A stretch of 64,000 nt of DNA, taken from positions 96,441 to 160,440 of the forward strand of contig NZ_BONY01000016.1 in the NCBI RefSeq assembly GCF_016862955.1, written 5' to 3'. The notes beneath the pieces are model-generated. The model was not told the DNA's origin. It ran no database searches and saw only the letters and a program-made list of their open reading frames with translations. A program made the translations under genes and the position numbers. Every line of letters begins with the position of its first letter. Within the stretch, counting starts at the first letter, position 1. Below are positions 46,989-55,584 of the stretch, in pieces. Origin of the DNA: Rhizocola hellebori (GTDB lineage: Bacteria; Actinomycetota; Actinomycetes; Mycobacteriales; Micromonosporaceae).

Positions 46989-47640
46989 GCGCTTCGCGCT
47001 CGGACAACCCGGAAAGCGTGCCTTCGTTCGCGTGGACGAAGGCACGCACCGCTTCCGGGTTGGTCTTCGCGTATTCGCGTAGCGACCATCCGATTGCCTT
47101 GCGGATGAAGAAGTCTGGATGATCTGCGCGCCGTTGGCAGTACCCGAAAAGGCGAACCGAATCGGTGGCGGACTTGTATCCCAATTGGTGTATCAGAGCC
47201 GTGCGGGCCAGCCACATGTTTTCGTCGTCTATCCAGCTGTCCATGGTGGCCACCAGCTCGGGGTGGGCCCGCACGAGCGGCCCGACGGTGTGCGAGGCGA
47301 GGGTGTCGACCGTGTCCCACCACGGCTTGGTGACGATGAGCTGCCTTGCCACGTCGATGAATCCGGGTCCGCACACCTTGACGTAACGGCGCAGATGCAC
47401 ACAGGCGACGTACTGGAACTCGCGTTCCGGCAGCTGCCACAGATCCAGGGCGACCTCGCGCAGCTGCGCCTCGGTCGGCTTGGCCAATGGCGTTTCCCGG
47501 ATCAGCTGGCGGACCTGTGGGCTGGGGATGCCCAGGAACGGGAACTGGTCGCGCATGTAGGCCGACATCGACACGGCGCGCTGCGGATCGGCGGCCTGCC
47601 GCATACGGTCCACCAGAACGAGATTGGCTCGCAAGGTCAC
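46975..47640 (-). CDS. AlkD-like DNA alkylation repair protein
   Basis: A 221-residue helical-repeat protein of the DNA alkylation repair (AlkC/AlkD) family. Diagnostic segments are YMRDQFPFLGIPSPQVRQL, KPWWDTVDTLASHTVGPLV, MWLARTALIHQL and FIRKAIGWSLREYAKTNPEA. The tryptophans and Asp of WWDTVD belong to the glycosylase site that removes alkylated bases. The GTG at 47640 gives the family N-terminus; further upstream the frame enters the divergent gene. It converges on the immunity gene. Confidence 0.9.
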   Translation of the reverse strand: MTLRANLVLVDRMRQAADPQRAVSMSAYMRDQFPFLGIPSPQVRQLIRETPLAKPTEAQLREVALDLWQLPEREFQYVACVHLRRYVKVCGPGFIDVARQLIVTKPWWDTVDTLASHTVGPLVRAHPELVATMDSWIDDENMWLARTALIHQLGYKSATDSVRLFGYCQRRADHPDFFIRKAIGWSLREYAKTNPEAVRAFVHANEGTLSGLSEREALKNL

Positions 47641-47665
47641 CGGCCAAGCCTGACATACTCGCGTT

Positions 47666-48700
47666 ATGGAGATCGCTGAGGCGCGGCACCTATGGAGGAT
47701 CGAGCCGGGCTGGCTCAACACGGCGAGTTACGGCCTGCCGCCGCAGCCCGCGTGGGAGGCGCTGCAGGCGGCCCTGGCCGACTGGCGGTCCGGCAAGGGC
47801 AGCTGGGAGGGCTGGGGCCGATCGGTGGCGACCTCGCGCGCCCTTTTCGCCCGGCTGTACGGCTTGGAGGTGGCCGACGTCGCGGTGGGCGCTCAGGTCT
47901 CACAGATGCTGGCGCCGGTGGCCGCTGGTCTGCCCGATGGCGCCACGGTGCTGGTCCCCGACATCGAGTTCACCTCGAATGTGTTCCCGTGGGCTGTTCA
48001 TGCCGATCGGGGGGTGACTGTCCGGACAGCGCCGGTGGCCAAGCTGGCCGAACATCTCGACTCCGACGTTGACGTAGTGGCGTTCTCGCTGGTGCAGTCG
48101 GCCGACGGCGAGATAGCCGATCTTGCGGCGATCAGCGAAACGGCACGGGCGTGTGGCGCGACCGTGGTGGTCGACGCGACCCAGGCCTGCGGCTGGCTGC
48201 CCTTCACCGCGACGCTGGCCGACGTGGTGGTGGCCGGGGCCTACAAATGGATGATGGCGCCGCGCGGCACCGGTTTCTGCTATCTGGCCCCAGCGCTCAG
48301 GGAGAAGCTTCGGCCGCTGGTGGCCGGCTGGTTCGCCTCCGATCAGGGGGCGGGCGCCTACTACGGGCTGCCGATGCGGCTGGCTTCCGACGCGCGGGCC
48401 TTTGACCTGTCACCGGCCTGGCATCCGTGGGTGGGGACAGCTCCGGCGCTGGAAGTGATTGAGCAGATCGGGGTCGAGGCAATCCACCGCCACAATGTGG
48501 CTCTGGCCAACCGCTTTCTCACCGGTCTGGGCCAGCCGCCGTCGAACAGCGCGATCGTCACGGTCAATGTGCCGGGCGCGGAGGAGAAGCTCGCCGCGGC
48601 CGGGATTCGAGCTGCCGTGCGCAAGGGCGTGGTGCGGGCCTCGTTCCATGTCTACAGCACTGAGTCCGATGTGGACGCGGCGTTGAACGCCCTCGCGTGA
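47666..48700 (+). CDS. class V aminotransferase-like PLP enzyme
   Basis: A 344-residue fold-type I PLP enzyme of the aminotransferase class V/cysteine desulfurase superfamily. N-terminal LNTASYGLPP, the Asp in VVVDATQACGWLP and the Schiff-base lysine in VAGAYKWMMAPRG are visible. Compared with SufS it lacks a catalytic Cys near the C-terminus, so a desulfurase role is unlikely; substrate unknown. CATACT ends six bases before the ATG, so a leaderless start is possible. The stop overlaps the start of the peptidyl-tRNA hydrolase gene. Confidence 0.85.
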   Translation: MEIAEARHLWRIEPGWLNTASYGLPPQPAWEALQAALADWRSGKGSWEGWGRSVATSRALFARLYGLEVADVAVGAQVSQMLAPVAAGLPDGATVLVPDIEFTSNVFPWAVHADRGVTVRTAPVAKLAEHLDSDVDVVAFSLVQSADGEIADLAAISETARACGATVVVDATQACGWLPFTATLADVVVAGAYKWMMAPRGTGFCYLAPALREKLRPLVAGWFASDQGAGAYYGLPMRLASDARAFDLSPAWHPWVGTAPALEVIEQIGVEAIHRHNVALANRFLTGLGQPPSNSAIVTVNVPGAEEKLAAAGIRAAVRKGVVRASFHVYSTESDVDAALNALA

Positions 48701-49332
48701 TGGTCAAGGTGCAGCCCGCGGCGGGTGGCGGGCGCTGGGCCGAGATCTCGCCGCATCGGCTCGGCGGCTGGCTGGACGGCTTCTATCAGCGCCACGACGG
48801 CGCGGTGGAGGTCGGGCTGCTGCTGAGCGCGGCCAATGGCGATGAGGCGACCCTGATCCCGCCGCCGGGCGTGCCCCCGGTGCAGACCGTCGACGAACTG
48901 CTGGAGCAGCTCAAACTGCCGCGCAGGCTGGGCCTGCTGCTGGCCCGCAAGGGCGCGGTGGCGGTGGGGGTCGCCCAGGGCGACGAGCTGATCAGCTCCA
49001 AAGTGGAGCGCTTCTATATTCAGGGACGCACCGCGGCCGGGGGCTGGTCGCAGCAGCGTTATGCGCGGCGGCGCGGCAATCAGGCCATGGCCGGGGTCCG
49101 GGAGGCGGCCGACATCGCGGCGCGGATCCTGCTGCCCGCCGAGCCCGAGCTGGACGCTCTGGTCTGCGGTGGCGACCGCGCAAGCGTAGATGCGATTCTG
49201 TCGGATCCGCGACTGGCTCCGCTGTTGGCCAAACGCCACGATCGCCTACTCGACGTGCCCGAACCGCGTCTTAGTGTGCTGGAGGAGGCGCTGTCGGCCG
49301 CCAAGATGATCCGCATACATCTCGTACCCTGA
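48700..49332 (+). CDS. acVLRF1-family peptidyl-tRNA hydrolase
   Basis: A 210-residue protein of the actinobacterial Vms1-like release factor 1 (acVLRF1) family. The core is an eRF1 domain-2-like fold, and GGWSQQRYARRRGNQ (about 114-128) holds the catalytic-type glutamines (Q118, Q119). These enzymes release stalled nascent chains from split large subunits, as eukaryotic Vms1/ANKZF1 does in ribosome quality control. It overlaps the PLP enzyme stop (TGATG); a GTG one codon earlier is an alternative start. Short relative to Vms1, with no zinc or leucine-zipper domain. Confidence 0.85.
   Translation: MVKVQPAAGGGRWAEISPHRLGGWLDGFYQRHDGAVEVGLLLSAANGDEATLIPPPGVPPVQTVDELLEQLKLPRRLGLLLARKGAVAVGVAQGDELISSKVERFYIQGRTAAGGWSQQRYARRRGNQAMAGVREAADIAARILLPAEPELDALVCGGDRASVDAILSDPRLAPLLAKRHDRLLDVPEPRLSVLEEALSAAKMIRIHLVP
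49325..49330 (+). promoter_or_regulatory. -10 hexamer overlapping the acVLRF1 stop
   Basis: TACCCT ends six bases before the ATG at 49337 and shares its last base with the upstream stop codon. Confidence 0.4.
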
Positions 49333-49336
49333 ACCA

Positions 49337-49606
49337 ATGACTCGGTGGGAGTACGCAAGGCTCGAATATCGATCGGCTGGAACCCTTGGCACGGACCGGC
49401 ATATGGACTGGGACGCCGCGTTCCATCACCCCGACGGCTCGGAGCGATGGGGGACAGACGAGCGCTTTGACGACATCAGGCACCTCAATCGGGCGGGCGC
49501 CGACGGCTGGCAGGCTTACGACCGTCACGCTGTGCTGATGCACGGCGAGCCGCATCGCCTCTTCGCTGTCACCTATTCCATGCGACGGGAGATTAAAGCC
49601 GCTTAG
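49337..49606 (+). CDS. small protein of unknown function, DUF4177-like
   Basis: An 89-residue soluble protein beginning MTRWEYARLEYRS, a pattern common in small actinobacterial proteins, with DIRHLNRAGADGWQAYDR in the middle. The W-E-Y start and the LNxxGxxGW centre resemble DUF4177-type proteins, but I am not sure. It begins four bases after acVLRF1 and probably has its own leaderless start. Confidence 0.6.
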   Translation: MTRWEYARLEYRSAGTLGTDRHMDWDAAFHHPDGSERWGTDERFDDIRHLNRAGADGWQAYDRHAVLMHGEPHRLFAVTYSMRREIKAA

Positions 49607-49680
49607 CTGTCGACCGCACTGGGTACTGGTGCGATGATCGATGCGCTTTACACCCCTCGAACTCGATATTGGAGGTCCCC

Positions 49681-50163
49681 GTGGCCGAAGGTGAAGGTGG
49701 CGGGACGAAGATTATGCGTGGTCTGGTGATCGCGCTGCTCATAGTCGCTGCCATTGTGCTGCTTGCCGTGTTCTGGAGGCAGGTTCTCGACGCGATCGAG
49801 GGCGGGTGGACCTATCTCTGGGACCACGTCCCGGGCCAGGGAGCTCAGCAGACAGCTGTCATCGTCTATCTGATCCTCGCCGCCCTGCTGGGCATCGTGT
49901 TCTCCAAAGCGGGCCACTTCACGGCATACGGCGTCGCCATGGGCCTTGGCCCGCTGCTGTGGTTCCTGTTCTGGGAGGGCTTCCCGCTGCTCGGCCTGGA
50001 CCCGACGTGGAAGGAAAGCCTTGGTGTGCAACATCTCGCACCAGGGCAAGTGATCCTGTGGGCGATTGTGGGCGCGGCGGTCATCACACTGATCTTCGTG
50101 CCGCTGGAGCTTTGGGAAAAATACCGCAGGCGTAAGCACCGTCTCGGCGGCGACTCCGAATGA
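49681..50163 (+). CDS. small integral membrane protein
   Basis: A 160-residue membrane protein with four hydrophobic segments (about 12-33, 58-78, 82-105, 123-145) and a basic C-terminal tail (EKYRRRKHRLGG). The GTG at 49681 follows GGAGG by four to five bases. No family is recognised. The following membrane protein starts about 50 bases later with its own ribosome site, so they may be co-transcribed. Confidence 0.7.
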   Translation: MAEGEGGGTKIMRGLVIALLIVAAIVLLAVFWRQVLDAIEGGWTYLWDHVPGQGAQQTAVIVYLILAALLGIVFSKAGHFTAYGVAMGLGPLLWFLFWEGFPLLGLDPTWKESLGVQHLAPGQVILWAIVGAAVITLIFVPLELWEKYRRRKHRLGGDSE

Positions 50164-50213
50164 TTGCGGCGCCGGCCGGTCCTCCCCCGAGGGCCGGCCG
50201 GCCAAGGAGCGTG

Positions 50214-50573
50214 ATGGACATGCGACAACAGGATGATCCGGATCGCTGGCCGACCGTGAACCTCCAGCCGGATCAGCTTGAGCAGATCCTGGCCACCGAT
50301 GTTGTGGAGACCGTGCGGATCGACAACGCGATGCGCATCGTGCTGGACAGGCTGGAGGGCAAGACCACCCCGCCGCCCAAGCCTGTCCGCTATGGCACAC
50401 CGATCGCCTTTTTCACGATGGCCATCGTGTCGACCGGTGTCGCCCTGCTGCTGGAAAGCGGCTTCTGGCAAGTGTCCTGGCATGCCCAGGGGATAGCCGG
50501 TTTCGGGGTGTTCGCCGTGTTCAGCGCCGCGGTCGCGGTGACCGTGCTGATCCGCCGTCACCGCATCCGGTGA
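50214..50573 (+). CDS. small two-helix membrane protein
   Basis: A 119-residue protein: a soluble N-terminus of about 58 residues (QPDQLEQILATDVVETVRID), then two membrane helices (about 62-82 and 90-112) and a basic end (RRHRIR). The ATG at 50214 follows AAGGAG; an ATG at 50160 overlapping the previous stop would add a Pro-rich 18-residue lead. Unknown function. The 3' end overlaps the convergent M11-like protease by 16 bp. Confidence 0.65.
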   Translation: MDMRQQDDPDRWPTVNLQPDQLEQILATDVVETVRIDNAMRIVLDRLEGKTTPPPKPVRYGTPIAFFTMAIVSTGVALLLESGFWQVSWHAQGIAGFGVFAVFSAAVAVTVLIRRHRIR

Positions 50574-51841
50574 CGCGGCCGGTGGCGATCGCGTAGCAGG
50601 AACGTGGTGGCAGCGGCGAGCGCGAGCGCGAGGATCAGCCCGACCGCGATGACCGCATAGATGCTGCTGTTCTGCGAGCGGGGTTTGTCCGCGGTGATGT
50701 CCGCGATGACGCCGTCGCTGTCTATCGGCGACGGTTCGGCTTCCGGCGATGGCGGCAGCGACTCGGCCGGCGACACCGAGGGTGACGGCGACGCCGAGCG
50801 CACAGTGCTGGCACGGGTTGTCGCGGCGGCGGCGATGGCGGCTACCGCGACGGTCGCCCCCGACGCCGATGATGAGCGGACAGTAATAGTGATCTTGTTG
50901 GCGGAATCGGTGAGCACAGTGGACGCCGGGACATAGCGGGCGTTTCCGGGATTGATCATGTAGGCGTTCTTGTAGTCACGGTTGGTCACGGCGTAGACCC
51001 GCACGCCGGGATTGGTCACCGAGGTGTCCACCGCCGTCCCCTGGGCGCGGGTTTCCACCACATAGCTCAGGCGGCTGCTCACTTTGTACTCCAGTACGCG
51101 CACCCCGGTGGTGGAAATGGGGGCGTACAACGGTTTGAGGGTGAACGTGCCCGGCGTGCTGACCTGCTGATACCAGCCCGCCTCCAGCCAGCCCGAATGC
51201 AGCAGCTCGACCGAGGAGTAGCCGCGGCCCGAGCCGCCCGAGCCCATCGGGGTGTTGCCGCTGTAGTCGTTTGCCTTGCAGGAGGCCAGGTTTCCGGCCG
51301 GGCAGTCGCGCTTGCTCTGATGCGGGTAGCCCTGGTTGTGCCCGAATTCGTGAACGATCGCCGACAGTGACGGCCTTGGCGGGTACCAGGTGACACGCCC
51401 CGGCATTTGGCCAAGCCCGCCCCATCCGCACCCGTAGATGTCGTAGACGACGGCAAGCGAGTCCCAGGTCACGCCGAGCGAGGTGAGGTGGTTCTGGGCG
51501 TCGGTGCGGGCCAGATCGCTATGGCATGCCGCCTTGTCGGCGCCGGTCAGCGCGGCGGTCGGCGGGGCGACGAAAACGCCGTCGCCGGCCGGTGTGTAGC
51601 TGAGCAGGCCGTGGGTGACCGTGGGCATCCAGGTGGCCAGCGAGCCGGAGCTGCCGAAGAACATGTTGCGCAGGTAAGTGGTGTCGGCCAGCTGCGTGCG
51701 CTCGGTATCGGTGTCTCCATTTTGGATGATTACCACGGCCAGCCGCTTGGTGACCGGTGCGGCCTGCGCGGGAGCGGGGGCCAGCAGCGCGGTCAGCAGC
51801 ACGGTGGTCATGCTCAGCATGACGGCGAGGGGGAGCCGCAT
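50558..51841 (-). CDS. cell-surface M11-like metalloprotease with membrane anchor
   Basis: A 427-residue exported protein. Sec signal at 1-28 (MRLPLAVMLSMTTVLLTALL). The catalytic region contains VHEFGHNQGYPH (H164, E165, H168, H174), the zinc site of gametolysin-like (M11) proteases. A beta-rich region follows, then a Ser/Pro/Glu-rich spacer (about 340-385) and a C-terminal transmembrane helix with basic tail (FLLRDRHRPRHR), which would hold it at the membrane. Start ATG 51841 is supported by TAGATT seven bases upstream. Divergent from an M23 peptidase across an AT-rich palindrome. Confidence 0.83.
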   Translation of the reverse strand: MRLPLAVMLSMTTVLLTALLAPAPAQAAPVTKRLAVVIIQNGDTDTERTQLADTTYLRNMFFGSSGSLATWMPTVTHGLLSYTPAGDGVFVAPPTAALTGADKAACHSDLARTDAQNHLTSLGVTWDSLAVVYDIYGCGWGGLGQMPGRVTWYPPRPSLSAIVHEFGHNQGYPHQSKRDCPAGNLASCKANDYSGNTPMGSGGSGRGYSSVELLHSGWLEAGWYQQVSTPGTFTLKPLYAPISTTGVRVLEYKVSSRLSYVVETRAQGTAVDTSVTNPGVRVYAVTNRDYKNAYMINPGNARYVPASTVLTDSANKITITVRSSSASGATVAVAAIAAAATTRASTVRSASPSPSVSPAESLPPSPEAEPSPIDSDGVIADITADKPRSQNSSIYAVIAVGLILALALAAATTFLLRDRHRPRHRMR

Positions 51842-51848
51842 GCCTGGC

Positions 51849-51854
51849 AATCTA
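51849..51854 (-). promoter_or_regulatory. -10 hexamer, leaderless M11-like protease
   Basis: TAGATT on the minus strand ends seven bases before the ATG at 51841. Confidence 0.5.
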
Positions 51855-51921
51855 ACCCGCTCGGCCATTGCTTGGGGAGCGGGGCTCACCGGGCATTTTC
51901 GGCAGGGACCGAAGCATACAA

Positions 51922-51935
51922 AAATTCATGAATTT
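51922..51935. promoter_or_regulatory. AT-rich perfect palindrome between two wall-protease genes
   Basis: AAATTCATGAATTT is self-complementary over 14 bases and stands out in a 70% GC background. It lies 40 bases before the M23 gene and 80 bases before the M11-like gene, so one regulator bound here could control both. Confidence 0.55.
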
Positions 51936-51975
51936 CGACTCTTATGGTGATCGCACCTCCTAGGGAAGGAAACCC

Positions 51976-52761
51976 ATGCGAGTTCGGCGATCGATAGTCG
52001 CTGCCCTGGTGACGCTCACGGCCGGTGTGGTCGTGGTCGGCGCGCCAGCACCAGCCATGGCGGCGCCCAACTTCAAGGCACCGTACCGCTGCGGCCAGCG
52101 CTGGACCTATAGCCACCACAGCGCCGAGGTGCGACTGGCCCTCGACTTCATCCGCAACGATGGGGGCACCACCAACGGCAGCCCGGTGCTGGCTTCGGCC
52201 GGAGGCACCGCCTACCGCTACTCCCAGCCCAGTGGAGCTGGAAACTACATCGCCATCGAGCACGGCGGTGGGTGGAAGACCTACTACTTCCACCTGTCCG
52301 CCTATTCGGTGGCCAACGGCCAGGCGGTCTCGCAAGGCCAGCAGATCGGAGTGACCGGAAGCACCGGTAACTCCACCGGCGCCCACATCCACTATGAGCA
52401 GCTGCTCAATGGAGTCGGCCAGACCATCCGGTTCAACGGCGTTTCCCTTGCGCCGTATCCGGGCAGCTACGGCGCCAAGTCGTACACCAGCGACAACGCG
52501 TGCACCAACGGCGGCACCTTCTTCATGACCTGGGGCAGTGGCGTGAACGTGCGCAGCGACGCCCGGGTCGCGGCTTCCATCGTCGGGGTCCTGGGCGGGC
52601 CGACGCAGGTGAAGGTGCTCTGCCAGAAGCAGGGTGACACGGTGACTGCCGAGGGCTACACCAACAGCTGGTGGGCGCGGCTCGAGTCACCGCCCGGCTA
52701 CATGACCAACATCTACATCGACCACCCGGCCGCTGTCCTGCCCGGCGTGCCAACCTGTTAG
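51976..52761 (+). CDS. secreted M23-type peptidase with C-terminal SH3 domain
   Basis: A 261-residue exported protein. Sec signal 1-29 (ending AMAA). The LytM/M23 domain holds a His before LALDFIRND, then YYFHLSAY and the HxH motif GAHIHYEQL; the first His-to-Asp spacing is longer than in classic HxxxD enzymes, as in other actinobacterial members. A bacterial SH3 domain follows (VNVRSDARVAASIVGVLGG, about 180-245). Likely a peptidoglycan endopeptidase. ATG with GGAAGG upstream. Divergent from the M11-like protease. Confidence 0.88.
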   Translation: MRVRRSIVAALVTLTAGVVVVGAPAPAMAAPNFKAPYRCGQRWTYSHHSAEVRLALDFIRNDGGTTNGSPVLASAGGTAYRYSQPSGAGNYIAIEHGGGWKTYYFHLSAYSVANGQAVSQGQQIGVTGSTGNSTGAHIHYEQLLNGVGQTIRFNGVSLAPYPGSYGAKSYTSDNACTNGGTFFMTWGSGVNVRSDARVAASIVGVLGGPTQVKVLCQKQGDTVTAEGYTNSWWARLESPPGYMTNIYIDHPAAVLPGVPTC

Positions 52762-52845
52762 CCCTCTGGGGCTTGCGCAGGGCCGGTGGCAGGTCTAGTC
52801 TGCCGCCGGCCCTCCGCGTGGTACCCGCCGCCGCCTGCCAGCGGT

Positions 52846-52851
52846 TAGGCT
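52846..52851 (+). promoter_or_regulatory. -10 hexamer, leaderless second LCP gene
   Basis: TAGGCT ends seven bases before the ATG at 52859, with no ribosome site. Confidence 0.5.
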
Positions 52852-52858
52852 GGGCGGC

Positions 52859-54070
52859 ATGAGCGCTGCGTCCGTGATCGATCGTCCACCTGAAACCGAC
52901 GAACCAATCCCGGACAAAACGAGGAAAGCACGCGATCCCTTGTGGATGCGTCTGGCCGTCATCATCGGCGCCGTTCTCATCGTGGTCAGCGGCGGAGGGC
53001 TGATCACGATAAAGGTGCTTTTCAGCAGTGCTGTCAGCAACGTGGGCCAGATCGATATCAATCCCGGCACCGACAATGACTCGGTGGTCAAGGGCCATGC
53101 CCTGGTCGGAGCGCTCAACATCCTGCTCGTGGGCATCGACGACGGCCGGGTGGAGGGGGTCGACGAGCGCAAGCTGGAGCCCACCCGCGCCGACTCAATC
53201 ATGATCTTGCATGTGCCGGCGAGCCACGATCGCGGTTATCTCGTCTCGCTGCCGCGTGATCTATGGGTGAAGATCCCCAAGTACCCCAAGACGGGATACG
53301 GCGGCGGTTCGGGCAAGCTCAACCAGGCCTACACCGCGGGCTTCGGCGATGCGAGGGGTGGCGGGCCGGGCCAGGCGGGCGGCCTGGACCTGTTGATGCG
53401 CACCATCAAGGACGTCACCGGCATCACCTTCAACGCGGCGGCGACGGTGAACTTCACCGGCTTCACCGCCGCGGTCAAGGTGCTCGGCGGGGTGACCATG
53501 TACATCGATGAGCGCGTGACTTCGGTGCACTACGGTTTCTATCCCGACGGAAGTCATTGCGTCCCAGCGCTTTTCGACGGCAATGGGGTGGCCTATCCGA
53601 TCAAGGCGTGCAAGGGGCGCGTTTTTGAGAAGGGCACCCGGCGGCTGACGCCGGAGGAGGCGCTCGACTACACGCGTCAGCGGGAGTGGATGGAGCTGGG
53701 TGACGGTGACTACGGTCGCCAGCGTCATCAGCAGCAGTTCATCAAAGCATTGGTGCAGGAGGCCAAGGCACAGGGCCTGACCACCAACCTGCCCAAGGCG
53801 CTCAGCTTCGTCAAGGCGGTCGGCGGCGCCGTGAACATGTGGACGAACAACGAAGAGCTCGCGGACTGGTTCCTGACGCTCAAGGACGTCGCGGCCAACA
53901 ACGTCACCATGATCAAGACGAACGCCGGTAAGTACAATCCCGCACCCGTCTCGGGGACCTCAGCCGAAGCGCTGTCGGAGCAGAGCAAGGAAATGTTCCA
54001 GGCGCTGCGCACCGGGAAGATCGACGACTTCCTCTTCCTTAACTCCGATTGGATCAACCGGGACAGCTAG
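52859..54070 (+). CDS. LytR-CpsA-Psr family protein, second copy
   Basis: A 403-residue LCP protein: cytoplasmic N-terminus, transmembrane helix (about 31-52), then the LCP domain with ILLVGIDDG, RADSIMILHVPA, SLPRDLWVKIP, KLNQAYTAG and DYTRQREWMELGDGDYGRQR. Relative to the copy at 4988 it has an insertion (about 215-250, with Cys residues) between the beta core and DYTRQR. It should attach glycopolymers to peptidoglycan. Its stop codon shares bases with that of the convergent flavoprotein (CTAG). Confidence 0.9.
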   Translation: MSAASVIDRPPETDEPIPDKTRKARDPLWMRLAVIIGAVLIVVSGGGLITIKVLFSSAVSNVGQIDINPGTDNDSVVKGHALVGALNILLVGIDDGRVEGVDERKLEPTRADSIMILHVPASHDRGYLVSLPRDLWVKIPKYPKTGYGGGSGKLNQAYTAGFGDARGGGPGQAGGLDLLMRTIKDVTGITFNAAATVNFTGFTAAVKVLGGVTMYIDERVTSVHYGFYPDGSHCVPALFDGNGVAYPIKACKGRVFEKGTRRLTPEEALDYTRQREWMELGDGDYGRQRHQQQFIKALVQEAKAQGLTTNLPKALSFVKAVGGAVNMWTNNEELADWFLTLKDVAANNVTMIKTNAGKYNPAPVSGTSAEALSEQSKEMFQALRTGKIDDFLFLNSDWINRDS

Positions 54071-55179
54071 CGCAGCAGCGATCGCGCAACCGAGCCGAGC
54101 ACCGGCAGGGTCAGCAGGCCATCACCCAGGCCCAGCTCGACGAAGGAGCTGAACACCCGCCGATCGGTTCCGGCCGCCCTTATCCCCGCGTCGATTATTT
54201 GTGGGTACGAGGAAAGCCTCGCCACAGCTGCGGTGTGCCGAAGATGGCGGTGCAACCGCCGCCGCAACGCGGCGCGATAGACCGCCCCCGCCTGCGGCCC
54301 GCCCTGCGCGGCCGCCGCACCGGCGAGCGCTCCGGACACCACCGCGTAGAAGATTCCTTCGCCGGTAAAGGGATTGATGAGCGAGAGCGCGTCGCCGGCC
54401 AGCAGCACGCGACCCCGTCCAGCTGGCGGGCGGCGGGTGGAAAGCGGAAGGTGGTGGGCTCGAAGCCCCGTGGTGGCGGCCAGATCCACCCCGGGTAACA
54501 GGTCGGCCAGGCGGTCCAGGAGATGGGCCCGGCTGACCGGCGCACCGCGCAACATCTGTCCGTACCCCACGTTGCGCCGGCCGTCGCCGATCGGAAACGA
54601 CCACCCGTAAGCGGGCCAGTTCCGTTCGCTCATGATGATCTGCTGTTCCAGCCGGCCCTGCGGATGCGGGGCGTAGCCTCGGATCGCGATGGCGAGGTGC
54701 CCGGCCGGGTTGGGCTCGTGGCCGAGATGGCGGCGCACGACCGAGGAAGCGCCGTCGGCGCCGATGACCACCTTCGCCTCGATCTGCCCGTCGATGATGA
54801 CTCGATCGGGCTCGCTTCGCAGGCTGCGCACCTGATGGCGATGCAGGGTCGCGCCCGCCGCGAGCGCCGCCGCGACCAGCCGCGCGTCGAAGATCTCACG
54901 CGGGATCACCCTTACCGGCTCGGGAAGCGCCGCCGCGGCATGGGCGCCGGACGGCCCGGTGATGCTCAGCGCCGGAATCGGCGGGAACCCATCCTCCACA
55001 TCGGACACACCCAGCTCGCGCAGCACGGCCAGTGCCTGCGGGGCGATGCCATCGCCACACGCCTTGTCCCGCGGGAAATCCGACCTGTCCAGCAGCACGA
55101 CCCTCGCTCCCGCGCGGGCCGCGGCGAGCGCGGCGGCCGCGCCCGCCGGCCCGGCGCCGACGATGGCCACGTCATGCAT
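54067..55179 (-). CDS. FAD-dependent oxidoreductase, geranylgeranyl-reductase-like
   Basis: A 370-residue flavoprotein of the geranylgeranyl reductase/PHBH-like group. The FAD dinucleotide site is DVAIVGAGPAGAAAALAAAR (about 3-22), followed by RSDFPRDKACGDGI and the second FAD motif VLLAGDALSLINPFTGEGI. The family reduces double bonds of isoprenoid chains, for example of lipids or menaquinone; the substrate is unproven here. The ATG at 55179 starts one base after the DUF1992 gene stop, so it is coupled to it. Confidence 0.87.
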   Translation of the reverse strand: MHDVAIVGAGPAGAAAALAAARAGARVVLLDRSDFPRDKACGDGIAPQALAVLRELGVSDVEDGFPPIPALSITGPSGAHAAAALPEPVRVIPREIFDARLVAAALAAGATLHRHQVRSLRSEPDRVIIDGQIEAKVVIGADGASSVVRRHLGHEPNPAGHLAIAIRGYAPHPQGRLEQQIIMSERNWPAYGWSFPIGDGRRNVGYGQMLRGAPVSRAHLLDRLADLLPGVDLAATTGLRAHHLPLSTRRPPAGRGRVLLAGDALSLINPFTGEGIFYAVVSGALAGAAAAQGGPQAGAVYRAALRRRLHRHLRHTAAVARLSSYPQIIDAGIRAAGTDRRVFSSFVELGLGDGLLTLPVLGSVARSLLR

Positions 55180-55180
55180 G

Positions 55181-55570
55181 TCAGCCGGCCCGGCGGTTTC
55201 GCCATTCCTGCACAACCTGCTCCACTTCCAGCGGCTTGAGCACAATCGGCGGGCCGTCGACCGGGCCGCGCATGGCTTTGCGGATGCGCTCGTTGAGGTC
55301 GGCCAGGTAGGCGCGCACCTGTGCCTCCGACTTGCGCGTCGCCACCAGATCAGCCACGTCTTCGCACTCCTTGCGCAACCGCAGCGTGGTCGGCAGACCT
55401 CCGCTGCCGATCTGCTCGCGGTGCACCATTTCCTTGAGCCACCAGTCGTCGTGCAGTGGCTGCCCGCTGCCCGGCAACGGCTTGCCGAAGCCGGGCAGGT
55501 TGTCGAACTCCCCGCGTTCCTGCGCCTCCCGGATCTGGCGATCGATCGGCGACTCGTACCGGTCCTGCAT
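55181..55570 (-). CDS. DUF1992 (DnaJ-homologue C28 domain) protein
   Basis: A 129-residue protein with the complete DUF1992/DnaJ-subfamily-C28 conserved region: IDRQIREAQERGEFDNLPG, GKPLP and RKECEDVADLVATRKSEAQV. It has no J domain. Function in bacteria is unknown. It lies between an Eis-like acetyltransferase and a flavoprotein with 14- and 1-base gaps, forming a three-gene minus-strand operon. Confidence 0.9.
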   Translation of the reverse strand: MQDRYESPIDRQIREAQERGEFDNLPGFGKPLPGSGQPLHDDWWLKEMVHREQIGSGGLPTTLRLRKECEDVADLVATRKSEAQVRAYLADLNERIRKAMRGPVDGPPIVLKPLEVEQVVQEWRNRRAG

Positions 55571-55584
55571 AAGGAGATTTTATG

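Noticed and set aside
51976..52761. M23 peptidase lacking its first zinc-binding His
   Set aside because: A His in the SHHSAE segment precedes the Asp at longer spacing, as in other actinobacterial members, so loss of the ligand is not supported.
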